Of a stretch of DNA of 64,000 nt, positions 1 to 11,861 are shown piece after piece. The stretch spans positions 248,001-312,000 of the forward strand of contig JAHQIY010000039.1 in the NCBI GenBank assembly GCA_019054805.1. Direction: 5' to 3'. This DNA comes from Brachionus manjavacas (lineage: Eukaryota > Rotifera > Eurotatoria > Ploima > Brachionidae). The notes below the pieces were generated by a model that saw nothing but the letters and a program-made list of their open reading frames with translations, searched no databases and had not been told where the DNA came from. Each line of letters begins with the position of its first letter. Within the stretch, counting starts at the first letter, position 1. The position numbers and the translations under genes were made by a program.

Positions 1-561
1 TACACAACAAATCTGATATATCCTGAAAGAATATTTCCGCATCGAATAAGCTATAATCAATCGATGAATATTTACAAATAATATTTTCCTCATTCTTAAT
101 AAAATTAATTTAAAATTTTTTTTTCTTCAAAAAAAACAAACTCGAATGTTTCCGTTCAAAAGCATATTTGACATCATCAATAGCTTAGCCATAGGGCTAG
201 CCTCTTCGAATTCAAGACATTCATATACACTCAGGGTCTGCGATTTTTTACGTGCCGATAAATGTCTAATCACATCTTCATAAATTTGGCTAAAATCCAC
301 ATTCAAGTATTCAGACAGTTTATTGGTATCCTCGTAGTTATTTATTTTACTCAAAACTCCTAATTTGAACGAATCTGTCTCAGATTCGTCCTCAGAACAT
401 GAGTTCCTCAGCCAAATACGAGCCAGAAAAGGTAGAATTTGTCTGCATTCTTTATCATCTAGGCTATTTAGGCGTTCTATTTGGAACGGGTCAATACAGT
501 AATCTATTAATTCTCTGCTAATTAAAAGCGGTGAATTTTCATTCATTCTAAAACTCAGCAT
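1..561 (-). CDS. INTS2: Integrator complex subunit 2, 5' end (partial)
   Basis: The N-terminal part of Integrator subunit 2, a helical-repeat scaffold of the nuclear complex that cleaves snRNA and other nascent Pol II transcripts. The gene runs off the left edge. Exon 1 is 561..142 (140 codons, ATG at 561; a second ATG at 546 is possible). A 53-nt intron (141..89, GT-AG, phase 0) leads to exon 2 at 88..1. Family resemblance lies in the segment CRQILPFLARIW, in NVDF followed by a charged helix, and in exon 2 residues ending DISDLLC, which match in order the LLPCLVRM, SVDF and EEAADVLC stretches of animal INTS2. Exon 2 was added from splice phase and this match. Its ATG lies only 100 bp downstream of the HEATR3 stop codon on the same strand. 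Confidence 0.75.
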
Positions 562-661
562 ATCAAAAAAATTAATTTAATTTAACTAAATTTTCAACTA
601 TGCTACTAGTTTTTTATTTTTTAAGCAGGCACAAAATTAATGGTTTTGGTTTTAGAAAAAT
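562..661 (-). promoter_or_regulatory. 100-bp HEATR3-INTS2 spacer, possible polyadenylation and trans-splice region
   Basis: This very short spacer separates the HEATR3 stop (662) from the INTS2 start (561), both on the minus strand. Read on the minus strand, an AATAAA motif overlaps the HEATR3 stop codon and a second lies near 622. Several pyrimidine-poor but AG-ended sites (for example the one before TTAAATTAAATT) precede the INTS2 ATG. There is little room for an independent promoter. Trans-splicing is an inference only. Confidence 0.35.
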
Positions 662-3600
662 TTATTTCAAATTTTTAATTTTGTACTCAACAAATGATTT
701 AAAATTATCTTTGACTGTTTTTATAATTATGCTATGATCTTTTTCAATTTTTTGTTTTTTTCCAACATTCTTGTACTAGAAAAAATAAATAAATTCTCGT
801 TTTTTAAGAAAAAAAATTTACTTGTAAATAAAAATTTTCGCTAAAATATTTAATTTTTTCTATAAAATTTAAGCTTTGTTCCAAGTCGAATAGATTGTCT
901 TCGCCAAACAAATCAACAATCATGTCCATCATTTCAGCGTTGAATCGCAGAGTGTCAATTTTTGATCGATCAGTTAAATCAAACGATGCTACTGTCAACT
1001 CGACGATTAAAGTTGCACAAATCTAAATAATAATGAATTATTAAAATAAACTTTAAAAAAAATTTAAACCCTACTTGAATTAGTTCTTTTCCATTTATCA
1101 AATTCGTATCTCTTTCCTTGATGGCAATCATGGTCAAAATTTTTCCAAGTCTGACACACAACTCAGTATTTTCTACCTTGAATTTGATTAATATCTCTTT
1201 TACTAGATTAACTATGCTCAGTTTGTGCTCATTATCAAGAACTTTTTGCTTTGATTCATTAAAATAAACAAAAAGGTTGTAAATAACCTCAATGAATTTG
1301 ATGGTCGTTTCATCCTTTTGGTTTAAGTCATTCGAAAGCAGAGATTCTAATTCTTGAACAGATTTTTTAGCCAAAAGCTCGAGTAAAACAAAAAGATTTT
1401 CTGTGTCAATGGATGAGTCCAAATTCAAGCTTTCTGATTCTTTGCTCAGGTACAAAGTATCGATCAGAAGCAAGTATGTTTTAAGAGCTTCATATCGAAT
1501 TAGCTTGACACTTTTGTAAATATGCTCGATTCGATCTGTTTCTTGTAGAAAATTTTCATTATCTTTGCTTATTGTTTTGACCAAAAGATTCATTATTTTG
1601 AGATTGGTCATTATTAGTCTTAGTTCGTTCAAATTTTTATTAGTAGGTTCATTTTTGTCAGCTTCAATATCCATTTCAGCTAAATTATTATTTTCATCCA
1701 TGTCATCATCACTACAATCGTCCCAACTCTCATAATCTTCATCATCTTGTCCATTGTCTAAAAGTTAATTATTTTCTTTAGGATTATTATTAAATGAGTA
1801 TTTATATTAATTATTAGGGTGTAAAAATAAATATTTTTGGGGTATTTATTTTTTGTCAAAATTATGGCAAAAGAAATAAAAACTGGGTACAGAAAAATTA
1901 TTGTTGAGTATTTTAAAAATGATTATTGAGTAGTGTAAAATTTGTTATTTATTAAAATTAGTCCTAAATCATTTTTTTATGTCTTATAATTCTAAAGTCT
2001 TTGGAAAAATCACTAAAATTTAACTTTTTTGAATAAATTTAATAAATTGAATATCTGATACTTTTTAATACACTCACAGGAGAGCCTAATTGATTTATTT
2101 CAATTTTAATTCATAAATTACTTTGGTGCTTAAATGTTCCAAAAAATTAAAAATTGGGTTAACTAAAATATAAATTTAAAATATAAACCGTTTGTTTAAT
2201 TAACTAAATTTTTAAAAATCAAAAGCTTCTAAAAGGTATATTTCTTTAAAAAAATAAAGCAAAAGACTTTTTTTTATTTTTCCTTCAAAAAAAATTATGG
2301 CCGCTTCTAGTCAAAGACAAAAGAGAAAAAATTCACAAAATGGAATAGGAAAAGAAATCTAGAAAATTTTTAAACTTTCCATTTTTTTTAACAAAAAATT
2401 ATATTCAATGGTTGGGTGTAGGCCTTTCTAAGAGGAAGAAAACAATGTGTTGTTTTGAGAGATGTAGAATCGGCGAAGAGTGAAGTTGTTACCAGTTCAG
2501 TACCTCAAGGTTCGGTGTTTGTGCCCTTTTTTTTGTGGTATATATATAAACGACTTACCGAAATGTCTGAATGATGTTTATAAGATGTATGCAGTTAACA
2601 AGTGTGGAGTTGAAAATACAAGAGGATATATATAATACAGTCGAATGGTGTAGAACTTGGTCGATGAGACTTAATGGGTTAAAGTGTAAAGTGATGTATT
2701 TTGGCAAGGAAAATCCAAAATAGGAGTTCTTAATTGAGGAAACCGGAAGTGAAATGGTACTGAAGGAAACTGAGAAAGAAAATGACTTAGGATTAATCAA
2801 AAAGATGGTAAATTTTTAGCGCAAGTGGAAGCTGGAGTGAATAGAGCCAGTTGGATGTCGGGGAGATTGAGGAAGATTTTTAAATATTTCGACGTTAATT
2901 TGTGCGAAAATTTGTAACCTACCTTTGTAAGAACACACTTAGAGTTCACGTCATAAGTATGGAACACTCTATCAAAAAAAAAATTAAAAAAAAAAGAAGG
3001 GGTTCAGGGGAGAGCAATAGGTAAGATTTTGGAATTAAAGAACATGGAATATGAAGATAGTTTGAATAAGTTGGGATATACAGACTTGGGTATAAGGAGA
3101 AAGAGGGGTGACCTTATACAGCTTTATAAAATAACATATATAAGAAGAAATAATAAAGGCAGGTCATACACACATCAGATCGTTGGAGATGACTGTAAAG
3201 GGTCTAACATTAGAGGGAAATTCCTTCCCTTTGCTTTGCTTTGCACCACTTGATCAAATCGCTTTCACACCAAAGTTTTGAAATTTAATTGAGCAGACAA
3301 TTGTTGTAGATAAATATTTAATTAATGTTTAATAACACAATTTGGCTAAATCCGATTAACGGGAACATTTTTTTTTACTTTTCTAACTTTTGAACATTCT
3401 TTTTCCACAACCCAAAAATAATTATTAATGGTTTGAATATTATTATTGTAAATTTATTTTGATAAAAAAGATATTAAATTTTATCATATTTATTCTGACT
3501 GGCAATTTTGAGATAACTTTGGGAATATTAAACTCAAGAGATTCAAAACAGCAAAGATTAAGACATCTGAACTTGATTTTGCCAGACTTGCTAACAATTT

Positions 3601-5564
3601 CCATATTTAACCTTTTTCTTTGTGTTAATTCTATTCTTAAAAAAAAAATAAAAAAATCAAAATTCGAATAAAAAATCTACAAAATTTTTAGTTTATGTTT
3701 TGATGCACAGCCAAATTTTTTTATTTTTTCAAATGTCAGCAAATGATATTTCTCAGCTAACAAGGTATTACATTTTTTAGCTCATTTAAAAAATTTAATT
3801 AAATCTTTTAGACCAATCTTGTCTTAAATATAGAAAAATTGCGATGTCAAAGAAATTAGAAGCTCAACTTTTGTCAATTAGACTTGATAAATGGAATCAA
3901 ATTATAAAAATATCATTATCTGAATTTTTTTCACGACAACTTCTGTTCATATAACTAATTTTTCAATTTATAAATAATTGTGATTTAAAATTTAATATTT
4001 TTTAAATTAATTTGGTTACTTCTATTTGAAAGAAAATTAATTAATTTAATAATGCGCTAAAAATTGATTATTTATATTTTAAAATAAAGACCTTTTTTTT
4101 AATAAAAAGATAAGTTAAAGCCCATTGCTAAAAAACATTTAATATTTAATAAATATTTAATGCTGCATAAATGGTATGAATTTGATTAAATGAACGGATT
4201 TAAAAAAATTACAAGAATTTTATTACCTTTGACAAAACAATTGATTAAATTTGTTAAAGCATCGAGTGCCAAAATTTTCGATTCACTTGATTTTTCTAGA
4301 CATTTAATAACTTTTTTTGTCTCATTTAAAGCATCTGGCTCGTTGGTTCTGGATGGATTTTGCGTAGAGCTGTTCAAATTTTCGTTCAAATTAAAGTCTA
4401 AAGCAAGAGCAATTAGTGATCCGTAATTTTTCACCAAATCAAGTAAACATTTGGTTTTGATAACAGAATCATTTTTGCTCAAAACCATTACATTTGTCAA
4501 GGATCCTTTGGAATATTTAAGTAATAAATAGCCTTCTTTTTTTCATGCGCTTACCTATTAGATATAATTTTGAATTTAAATTAAAATATTGATCCTGGCT
4601 CAGACCATCAGACGACAAATAATCACATGCATTTTGAAAAAAAATTTTCTCCACAAAAACATCGAGTAGAATCGGATTCAAATTTTCATTATTTGATATT
4701 AAATGAAAAATTTGAGCTAAAAAATAATTTTAAATTTTTTAAATACAAATTTGAGTTTAAATTAACCGATTGATTCAGTAAGTTCCGAATAGCGTCTGTC
4801 AATTCCCAAAAGGGCTTCTGTTAACCAGTCTATGTGATTTTGGGTGACGAAATTAGTCAAGCCCGATTTGATCTCACTTGGAAAAAAATTTAAATAAATT
4901 GAGAGAAAAAATTACATTTTTTTTAAACCATAAATTGGAGATGGTGTTGAATAAATTTGTCAATATTCCAGCTTCAGTTACTGAAAAATTGTCATTTGAT
5001 GATTTAAGTTTTGCCAAGATTGATGGGTCAAAGATAGATGAGAGGAGAAATTTTGAAAAGCTGCTGCTTTTCAGCAAATAACCTGCTTGTTCTTCGTCAC
5101 ACACACTCGAAACCAGTCTAGGAAAAATTTTACACAAATTTTGAAAGTTAAATTAGGTACTTTAGAATTTCGGTAAGCATCCATTGGGAATTTGGATTCT
5201 CACCAAGGTTCATGAACCGTTCGACCAGTTGATTTATATAGAATTGTTCATTAAAGATTAAAAGGTGGTTAAGATAAGGCAGAATGCTGCAGTTTTCCGC
5301 ACTTAAAAGTAGATAGTGTTTCAGAATCAAACAAATCTGATCGAATTCAACATTTTCTTTAACCATTAACTTAATTTCAAAATTTAGATGAGTTTTTTAA
5401 TGATTATCGAGGATCACTTTTTCCATGATAATTTTTATAGTTTCATCGACCGGTTTGTTTTGGTAATCGACAAGCAATTGCTGCCAATCACTACCAACAA
5501 GTTCAGTACTTAATTCTTCAGAATCAATTATGGATTTATGAGAAAACTTGTTAAATTTGACCAT
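662..5564 (-). CDS. HEATR3: HEAT repeat-containing protein 3 (Syo1-like), 9 exons
   Basis: A helical-repeat adaptor; in other animals HEATR3 (yeast Syo1) chaperones RPL5/RPL11 into the nucleus for 5S RNP assembly. Exons on the minus strand: 5564..5418, 5369..5161, 5117..4929, 4876..4767, 4716..4555, 4505..4227, 1757..1075, 1022..822, 775..662. Together they give 697 aa in frame, against about 680 in human. All splice sites are GT-AG. Eight introns are 43-52 nt except one of 2469 nt. The true ATG is at 5564 (MVKFNKFSHK, a basic N-terminus as in the family). An acidic block (SWDDCSDDD) begins near residue 366, where HEATR3 has its acidic loop. The C-terminal portion matches HEATR3 in order: the ELCVRLGKI repeat, GKELIQICATLIVEL, MMDMIVDLFGED and the last exon's VKDNFKSFVEYK. 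The last exon was added from splice phase. The N-terminal half is strongly diverged. The long intron carries a LINE remnant. Confidence 0.75.
2400..3253 (+). mobile_element. Degenerate non-LTR reverse transcriptase fragment in the HEATR3 long intron
   Basis: On the plus strand (antisense to HEATR3) three frames carry pieces of a LINE reverse transcriptase. These are SVPQGSV followed by YINDLP, then a thumb segment with EWCRTWSMRLN, then QVEAGVNRASWMSGRLRKIF, then SLNKLGYTDLGIRRKRGDL near the end. The pieces are in the expected order, but stops and frameshifts break them, and the YADD catalytic box is lost. It is a dead copy of a CR1/Jockey-like element. No clear tail or target duplication is visible. 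Confidence 0.7.
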
Positions 5565-6440
5565 TTTCGATTTCACGTGTTTAGTATTCAAATATTTATT
5601 AAATGTTTTCTTTTTATTTTGTTTTTTGTTTTTTCAAAAGTAAAAATATCATATATTAATTATCTTTGCAATTTTAAATTAACATTTTTCAAAAAATTGA
5701 AATTAGTTCAAAGGTATTTTAAAATTGAGTTTGTTTCAGAAATCAAAAAGGATCAAAATAAAGGAAAATTTTACTTTTTATTTAAGAATTATATCGGCTG
5801 ACACAATTTACAAGACACTTGTTAGATAAAAAATTTTCAAGATTTTCAATTTTTTTATTATAGATTTAATTTAAAGCGTAAAAAAATGTTTCTTAAGAAT
5901 CTAAATATCTGGTTTATTTTTATTTAATTTGTTTGAACGGCAAATGGCAAAATTCTTCTGATCTGGAAAAACTCATCTTTACAAAAAATTTACCAAAAAT
6001 TTTGAATAACTAAACTAAAAAATTCTAGAAAAATATAAATTGATTTTCATTTTTTTATCTTTTAAAAGAAGTACGTGATCTTCCGCTAAGTTTAAATCAG
6101 AAAAATAAATAAAAAATTTTGTCACGTCGACCAAAAATGCTGAAAAAAAAATGCCATATCAAAAGGATCTGGCTAAAAATTTGAGCAAATAAATTTTGAC
6201 CAAATACAAAAACAAGTTTAGTTTTTTTATGTTCTAGCTTGTAAAATGAATTGTTTAATTTATTTGAATCTCCAAACGATTCCAATAAATTAAACAAAAC
6301 CTTTTTTTAATTAAGTGTCAAATCTTTAATTATCTTAAAATCAGTTTATTAAATTGAAATACTAAACACCGAGTTTATAAAATACCATTAAATTTAGAAT
6401 AAACTGAACATCGCCAGAAATAGAACTAGAAAAACTGAAA
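5565..6440. promoter_or_regulatory. Divergent intergenic region between HEATR3 and TMEM26
   Basis: This 876-bp AT-rich spacer lies between the HEATR3 ATG (minus) and the TMEM26 ATG (plus), so it must hold both promoters unless they are shared. I see only A/T tracts, no recognisable element and no convincing coding frame. Confidence 0.4.
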
Positions 6441-7566
6441 ATGAACAAAAGCTTTGATTTTATTGAAAGTGGCGATTCAATTATAAGTTTTTATCTAAAA
6501 CCAAATGAAAAAATTGTTAAATTCATCGACATTGTTCTCAGCCAAGTTGTGCGATATATCTATATAGCTCAGGCGGGATTTTGCATCTATTACTTGGCAT
6601 CAATAATGAATAATGCATTATATCTTTTAATGGGACTTGGGTTATTAGTCATTTTAACAGATGGAATATGGATTGCTACAAGGCGAGATGGCAAGGAATA
6701 TACTTGGTATAACATGATAAACTTCAATTTAAATTTTAAACTAAAATTTTTTTAAAGGTTTTCAACTAGCAGTTTTATTTATTCTGTTATAATGATAACA
6801 ACAACATGGCATTTAGTTTTCATCAAATATAATTACAAGTTCCATAACTGCCCGAAAAATACCAATGCAACATTTTTGAGTAGAGCTTTCTGGTTTGAAG
6901 TAACATGAAAATTTACATAAAACACTATTAATCATAAGTATTAAAGGACTACTTTGATTTATGCTCATTTTTAGAGATAATGGTATCTGCATTTTTGATT
7001 ACTTGTGTCCTTGCTCGGTGGATTTTACCTATTAAAATCAAACTAAGAAGAGATGACCTATCGGCACTGCTTATATCATTCATGATTAATGGAACTGATA
7101 TTACCAAGTTCTTAGGATATCTTGACGAAAGCTACATTATTGTTGATTTGACATTTGTCTATTTAATTCTTGGTAATATTGAAATTTTTCCAAAGAAATT
7201 TAATTGAATATTAAAATATATGTTTAAGTGTTCTATTCATTGAGCGTTCTCCAATTTAGCTTTACCTTAACTGCTAGCAATAAAAGGAAAAAATCAAGCA
7301 AAAAAAGCTTTATCAATCTTTTATTCGGATCAGAGATCTGGGCTTTGATCATCATCTTAATAGTTCAAGAGATTCCATTTTTTGTCATTCGTCTAATGAT
7401 TCTAATTAAATACAAATCATTGGCAAAAAATTATTCTATTTATTTTTATGTGGTGAAGAATTTTGTACTTTGTGTTTTTGAAATTTACCGAATCATTATA
7501 ATTTATTTCGAATCTAGAAATAAATCTCAAGCAATTCAAGAGTCCAATGCTATTTATCATTTTTAA
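6441..7566 (+). CDS. TMEM26: Transmembrane protein 26, 4 exons
   Basis: A multipass membrane protein of the TMEM26 family, whose biochemical function is not established (mouse TMEM26 is used as a beige-adipocyte surface marker). Exons: 6441..6706, 6758..6899, 6977..7172, 7229..7566, giving 313 aa in frame with GT-AG introns of 51, 77 and 56 nt. Visible family features are an early hydrophobic pair of helices, the junction RRDGKEYTWFSTSSFIYS across intron 1, and the segment RWILPIKIKLRRDDLSALL (RWLLPIG...TRDQLSQLL in vertebrates). Later come GTDITKFLGY, VLQFSF and the C-terminal pair EIWALIIILIVQEIPFFVIR. About eight hydrophobic segments are present. It is shorter than human (368 aa) and lacks the long polar C-tail. 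AATAAA occurs about 15 bp after the stop. It lies 0.6 kb upstream of the exchanger gene on the same strand. Confidence 0.8.
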
Positions 7567-8152
7567 ATTTCAATATACAAATAAATAAATAAAAAATTTT
7601 CCCTTAAAACCTTTTTTAATCCACAATCATATCACCTAAAATTTAGCTATTTTTATGACAAAATTATTTTTCAATGTTTGAAAAACAAATAAACAAGTTC
7701 AAATATCAAAATATCATAGTTATATAAGTTTATTAAAAAATAGCAAAGAAATATCATTTTTTTATATTTCAAAAATTTATTAAATCTTTTAAAATTTGAT
7801 GTAGTTTTTTTAAAACTTTAGGTTATTTTATCAAAAGTTTATATTGAATGATTAAATAACCATAAACTTTTAAATTTGAAAATATTTTAAAAATTGTTAA
7901 TTTTTTTTTTAATCAAAGAAAAAATAACTTTGGATAAATTTTTTTTTTTTAATTTCATAATATCACTGGTATATTTATCATTATCTAAACGATCTATAAC
8001 CTTTAAAATTAAACATTTAAAAGTTAAATTTTTGTGCTTGTTATTTGATAATTTGGTGTCTCAAGTTAATGGCAAGTTTTTGTTTTTGAATAAAATTTAG
8101 CTCTTTTTAAAAATTGAAAATTAAGTAACAATTTTAAATTGCTGTGGTTATT
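7567..8152. promoter_or_regulatory. TMEM26-exchanger intergenic spacer
   Basis: A 586-bp AT-rich spacer. The left end has overlapping AATAAA motifs suited to TMEM26 3' end formation. The rest presumably includes the exchanger promoter; no specific motif is recognised. Short open frames here are A/T-biased and not credible as genes. Confidence 0.35.
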
Positions 8153-11100
8153 ATGTTGAATTTTTTCAAACGTTTCAAAGCATCGTTGTCGTTTTATCTT
8201 CTATTGAATGTTATTTGGTTATTTTCACGACAAGTTAGTTCAACTAGTTCAATTGAAATTTCTGGGGCTGATGATAAACCAGTTGAGCGCTATCAGGTTG
8301 CTAAGCTAAATTTTGACCATGTATCTGATGTATACGCAATCACACTCTGGATTTTACTTGGGAGCTTAGCCAAAATCGGTCAGTAAGAATAAAAAAAAAA
8401 AATTAAATTAATTTTATTCAAAGGTTTTCACATGTCCCATAAAGTTACCCAAAAATTTCCTGAAAGCTGTTTATTAATGATTCTTGGCTTGATTGTCGGC
8501 GCAATTTTATACGGGACAAAATTATCCAGCCAAAAAGCCTATGTGCTTAACTCGGATACATTTTTCCTTTTCTTGCTTCCTCCGATAATTCTAGAAGCAG
8601 GCTATTTCATGCCCAATCGTCCATTCTTCAACAATATTGGAACCATCTTGCTTTTTGCTATTTTAAACACTTTTTTCAATACTTTTTTAATTGGAACAAC
8701 TATTTGGGCATTTTCTTTTACACCCATTTACGGTGGCACTGAATTTGAAATGCTCCATTGCTTCCTCTTTGCTTCTCTCATATCTGCGGTCGACCCAGTT
8801 GCAGTTTTGGCCACATTTGTGGAAATACATGTCAACGATATGCTCTATATTATTGTGTTCGGGGAATCTCTTCTGAATGATGCAGTCTCTGTTGTAAGTA
8901 GTTGATAGTCATTAAAAAAAAAAACCTAAATAAATTTTCAAAAAGGTTCTTTATCGTTTGTTTGAAGCATTTGCCGACTTGGGCGCCGCCAATATCTTAC
9001 CAGTTGACGTGGTTTTAGGCGGAATCTCGTTTCTAATAGTTGCTGGTGGTGGTGTTTTCATTGGAATTGTTTTTGGTATAATTGCTTGTTTTACTACCAA
9101 ATTTACTTCAGAAGCTCCAATTTTGGAACCTTTAATCATTTTGATATATTCATATTTATCGTATTTAACAGCTGAATTATTTTCAACATCAGGAATTTTA
9201 GCGTAAGTTGTTTTTTCTTTAGTTATTTTCAAATCAAAAAACACAAAGAATAAGAGGTTGTAGACTTAAAAAAATAATTTCTCTGGTTTTTCTTTTTTGC
9301 TAACTTTAAATTAATGATGTGTGCAAAAAAGCCAAACAAGTTATCTACAGGTTTATAGGAAATTAAACATCATCTATGTTGGTTAAAAGTCAAAGTCAAG
9401 TAGTGGACTTTGACATCAATTTAATATTAAATTGTAATTTTTGTATGTTTTATTTCATCCAAACTTATTGATTTTAATTAGAGTTTTCCTCAAATTTTAA
9501 TTTATTTGAAAATTTAAATTTAAAAAAAATTTCAAAAAAATCATCTTAATTTTGTGTGGTTCGTATTTTTTCTTTTTTTTTATTTCCATTGAAAAAATTC
9601 ATCTTAAAATAACAAATTTTTCAAATTTTAAACTCAAATAAATTCAAACACTGTTCGCGATATCTTTAATCAAATGATAAACTTTTCAGAATCACTTTTT
9701 GTGGTATGTTTATGAAGCAATATGTAGAATTTAATATTGCCAAAAAATCCAATTCATCCATTGAATACATCCTTAAATTGGCCGCAAATACAACCGAAAC
9801 AATTATATTTATATTCATGGGTTTGAGCACAGTTTCAGATGAACACTCATGGAATACAGGATTTGTTCTGGTAACTCTATTCAGTTGTGCAATATATCGA
9901 ATAATTGGAGTGATAATATTCGCCAACTTGGCAAATAAATGGCGTTTAGTAAAACTCAAGAGTACTGATATGCTAATTATGAGTTATGGTGGCATAAGAG
10001 GTGCCGTTGCGTTTGCTCTAGCATTAATTCTAGACGAACATAAAATTCCGAGAAAAAAAGAGTTCGTAACTGCTACCATATCAGTTGTTTTTTTCACCGT
10101 TTTCATTCAAGTAATTTATTTTATAATTTCTTTAGATCTTTTTAATTTTAAATTTGAATTTAAAAAAATATTTTGAAAAATTTTTCAATTTTTTTAAGGG
10201 TAGCACAATAGGACCAATTGTTAAATATTTTGAAATTAAATGTAAGGAATTCGAAGAACCGACAATGATTGCAAAATTATCAAATAGAATGGTAGATTAT
10301 GTCATGAGTTGTTTAGAAGACTTTTCAGGAATATCTGGAAAGCATTCACTAAGAGACAAGTTATTTTATTACAGAAGTAAAAATTGTGTTTTTATTTTTT
10401 GATAAATAGAATTCGAACTTATGATCGAGACTTTATAAAGCCAATATTGCTTAGAGATAGAGGCCTGGCCAAAGACATTAAGCTAATGAGTACACTTCAA
10501 AAAATAAATGAGCTTAATGTGAACAGAATGGCTGAAAATCCGATTTTTGTGTTGCCTCCAAGTCATACATTTAATCAATTAGCCAATTTTGGTAGAACTT
10601 CACCTCGGATATTTATTGATTCTGAGTAAGAATTTTAAATTTTAATAAAAATAAAAAAAAATATTATTTTAGTCAATCTGATGTTTTTGTCCCTCAAATA
10701 CACATTTTAAAAACAGATTCATTTGACGGAACTAGTGATGACGAGGACTATAGCGATTTATTAGAAAACGCTATCACTGCTGATCAAACACGAACTGTGG
10801 TATATCAAATGGGTTTTTTTTTTGATAAATCAAAGATAATAAATTTTTTTAAAAAGAAACGATGTCGCAGACTTTCTCAATTCGAAGATGGCTTGGATGT
10901 TACTCAAAAGAAACTATTGACACGAAGTAAAAGTACGAGATCAAGAAATAAAACAAGAAGACAAAGTGTTGTAGAAAAAAATAAGATTTTTTTTAGACCG
11001 AGAGCAAAATCAATCTGTATGTTAAATTTGATTTAATTTAATTTTTTAATTAGTCTAAATAAAGCGAATGGATCTGCTATTAGAAAAAGAAGTCTTAAAT

Positions 11101-11298
11101 TAGACAGCGATTCAGTTTTCTTTCCAGATCCAAATACGTTTCTTCAACCTTGTTTCAATTTAAATCATGTAAGTTAAAATAATAATAAAAATTAATCATT
11201 TTCTTTTAATTTAATTAAAGGGTTATTCCGGTGATTATCAGAATGATTCGAATTCAAAAAAGACTTCACTGAACTATGATTTATCTGAAAAATTTTAG
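8153..11298 (+). CDS. SLC9A: Na+/H+ exchanger of the plasma-membrane SLC9A family, 10 exons
   Basis: An electroneutral Na+/H+ antiporter. Exons: 8153..8378, 8424..8893, 8946..9202, 9690..10110, 10199..10359, 10410..10625, 10673..10799, 10857..11020, 11054..11168, 11221..11298; 744 aa in frame. The start is the ATG at 8153, opening a signal-peptide-like hydrophobic segment. Exchanger motifs appear in order: WILLGSLAKIGFHMSHK near residue 70, FFLFLLPPIILEAGYF (122-137, the inhibitor-sensitive region of NHE1), SAVDPVAVLA (about 196), GESLLNDAVSVVLYR with the conserved Asn-Asp pair (227-228), and SYGGIRGAVAFAL. Ion-coordinating residues look intact. After HSLRDK the cytoplasmic tail becomes acidic, then Arg/Lys/Ser rich, as in regulated NHE1/2/3/5 members; the exact paralogue is not clear. 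The last three introns (57, 33 and 52 nt) are less certain than the rest. Several AATAAA motifs follow the stop. Confidence 0.85.
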
Positions 11299-11530
11299 CA
11301 TCTGTTAAAATCTATTTATTTTTTTCGTCAAAATTAATAAAAATTCTAATAAATAGAAAGAATAAATTGAATTAAATTTTTTTTATTGATAATTAACACA
11401 GGAAAAGTCCTGTATGCTGAAAATATCTTACTATTAATGTCAAGCATCAAAGAACATCGAGAAGAGCTTAATTTCTGCCAAAAATATGGAATAAAAACGA
11501 AATAAAAATTTAAATGCAGATAAATTGCAA
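11299..11530. other. Spacer with the exchanger 3' end signals
   Basis: AT-rich sequence downstream of the exchanger stop, with AATAAA motifs near 11336, 11349 and 11361. Nothing else is recognised. Confidence 0.3.
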
Positions 11531-11615
11531 TTTATTATTTATTATTAATTATAAGCTAAGGCCGATCGCCGACCACTTGCTCAGTTACCCGTAAAATAAG
11601 GGGCACTGTGTTTAG
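11531..11615 (-). repeat. Structured retroelement 3' end with ATT-repeat tail (copy 1)
   Basis: Read on the minus strand, an outer pair CTAA/TTAG encloses a C-rich/G-rich arm and a perfect arm GGTCG-GCGAT-CGGCC (one G-U pair). It is followed by TTAGCTTATAATTAATAATAA. The architecture matches the three other tails at 17202, 26020 and 46599, although the primary sequence differs. It lies downstream of the LINE fragment at 12119-12345, on the same strand. Confidence 0.5.
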
Positions 11616-11861
11616 TAAAAAAAAATATAAAAATTACAAAATTGAGTATAAAAGGTACCAAACAAAAAAAAGTAAAAAAAGTGCCATAGTTTCTAATTAC
11701 AATTTTAGGTATTCAATGATATAATAAAATTAGTTGTTAGACTTTTGATTGATAAGAGACTGTCGGATATGAAAACTAAGCTACATCAAATCTACAAATC
11801 TGGAAAATTAAGCCCGATATGTTATCTTTACTCCCTGTCTTATATTTCTCTGAGCTTTTAG

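Noticed and set aside
5565-5591. Upstream extension of HEATR3 to 5591
   Set aside because: The extra codons open with TTG; the first ATG in frame is at 5564 and gives the expected basic N-terminus.
10360-10409. Exchanger exon 5 extended to a GTAAAA donor at 10376
   Set aside because: Canonical splicing from there shifts the frame and stops early; the upstream GTTATT donor (exon ending at 10359) joins RDK to IRTYDRDF in phase and matches the family.
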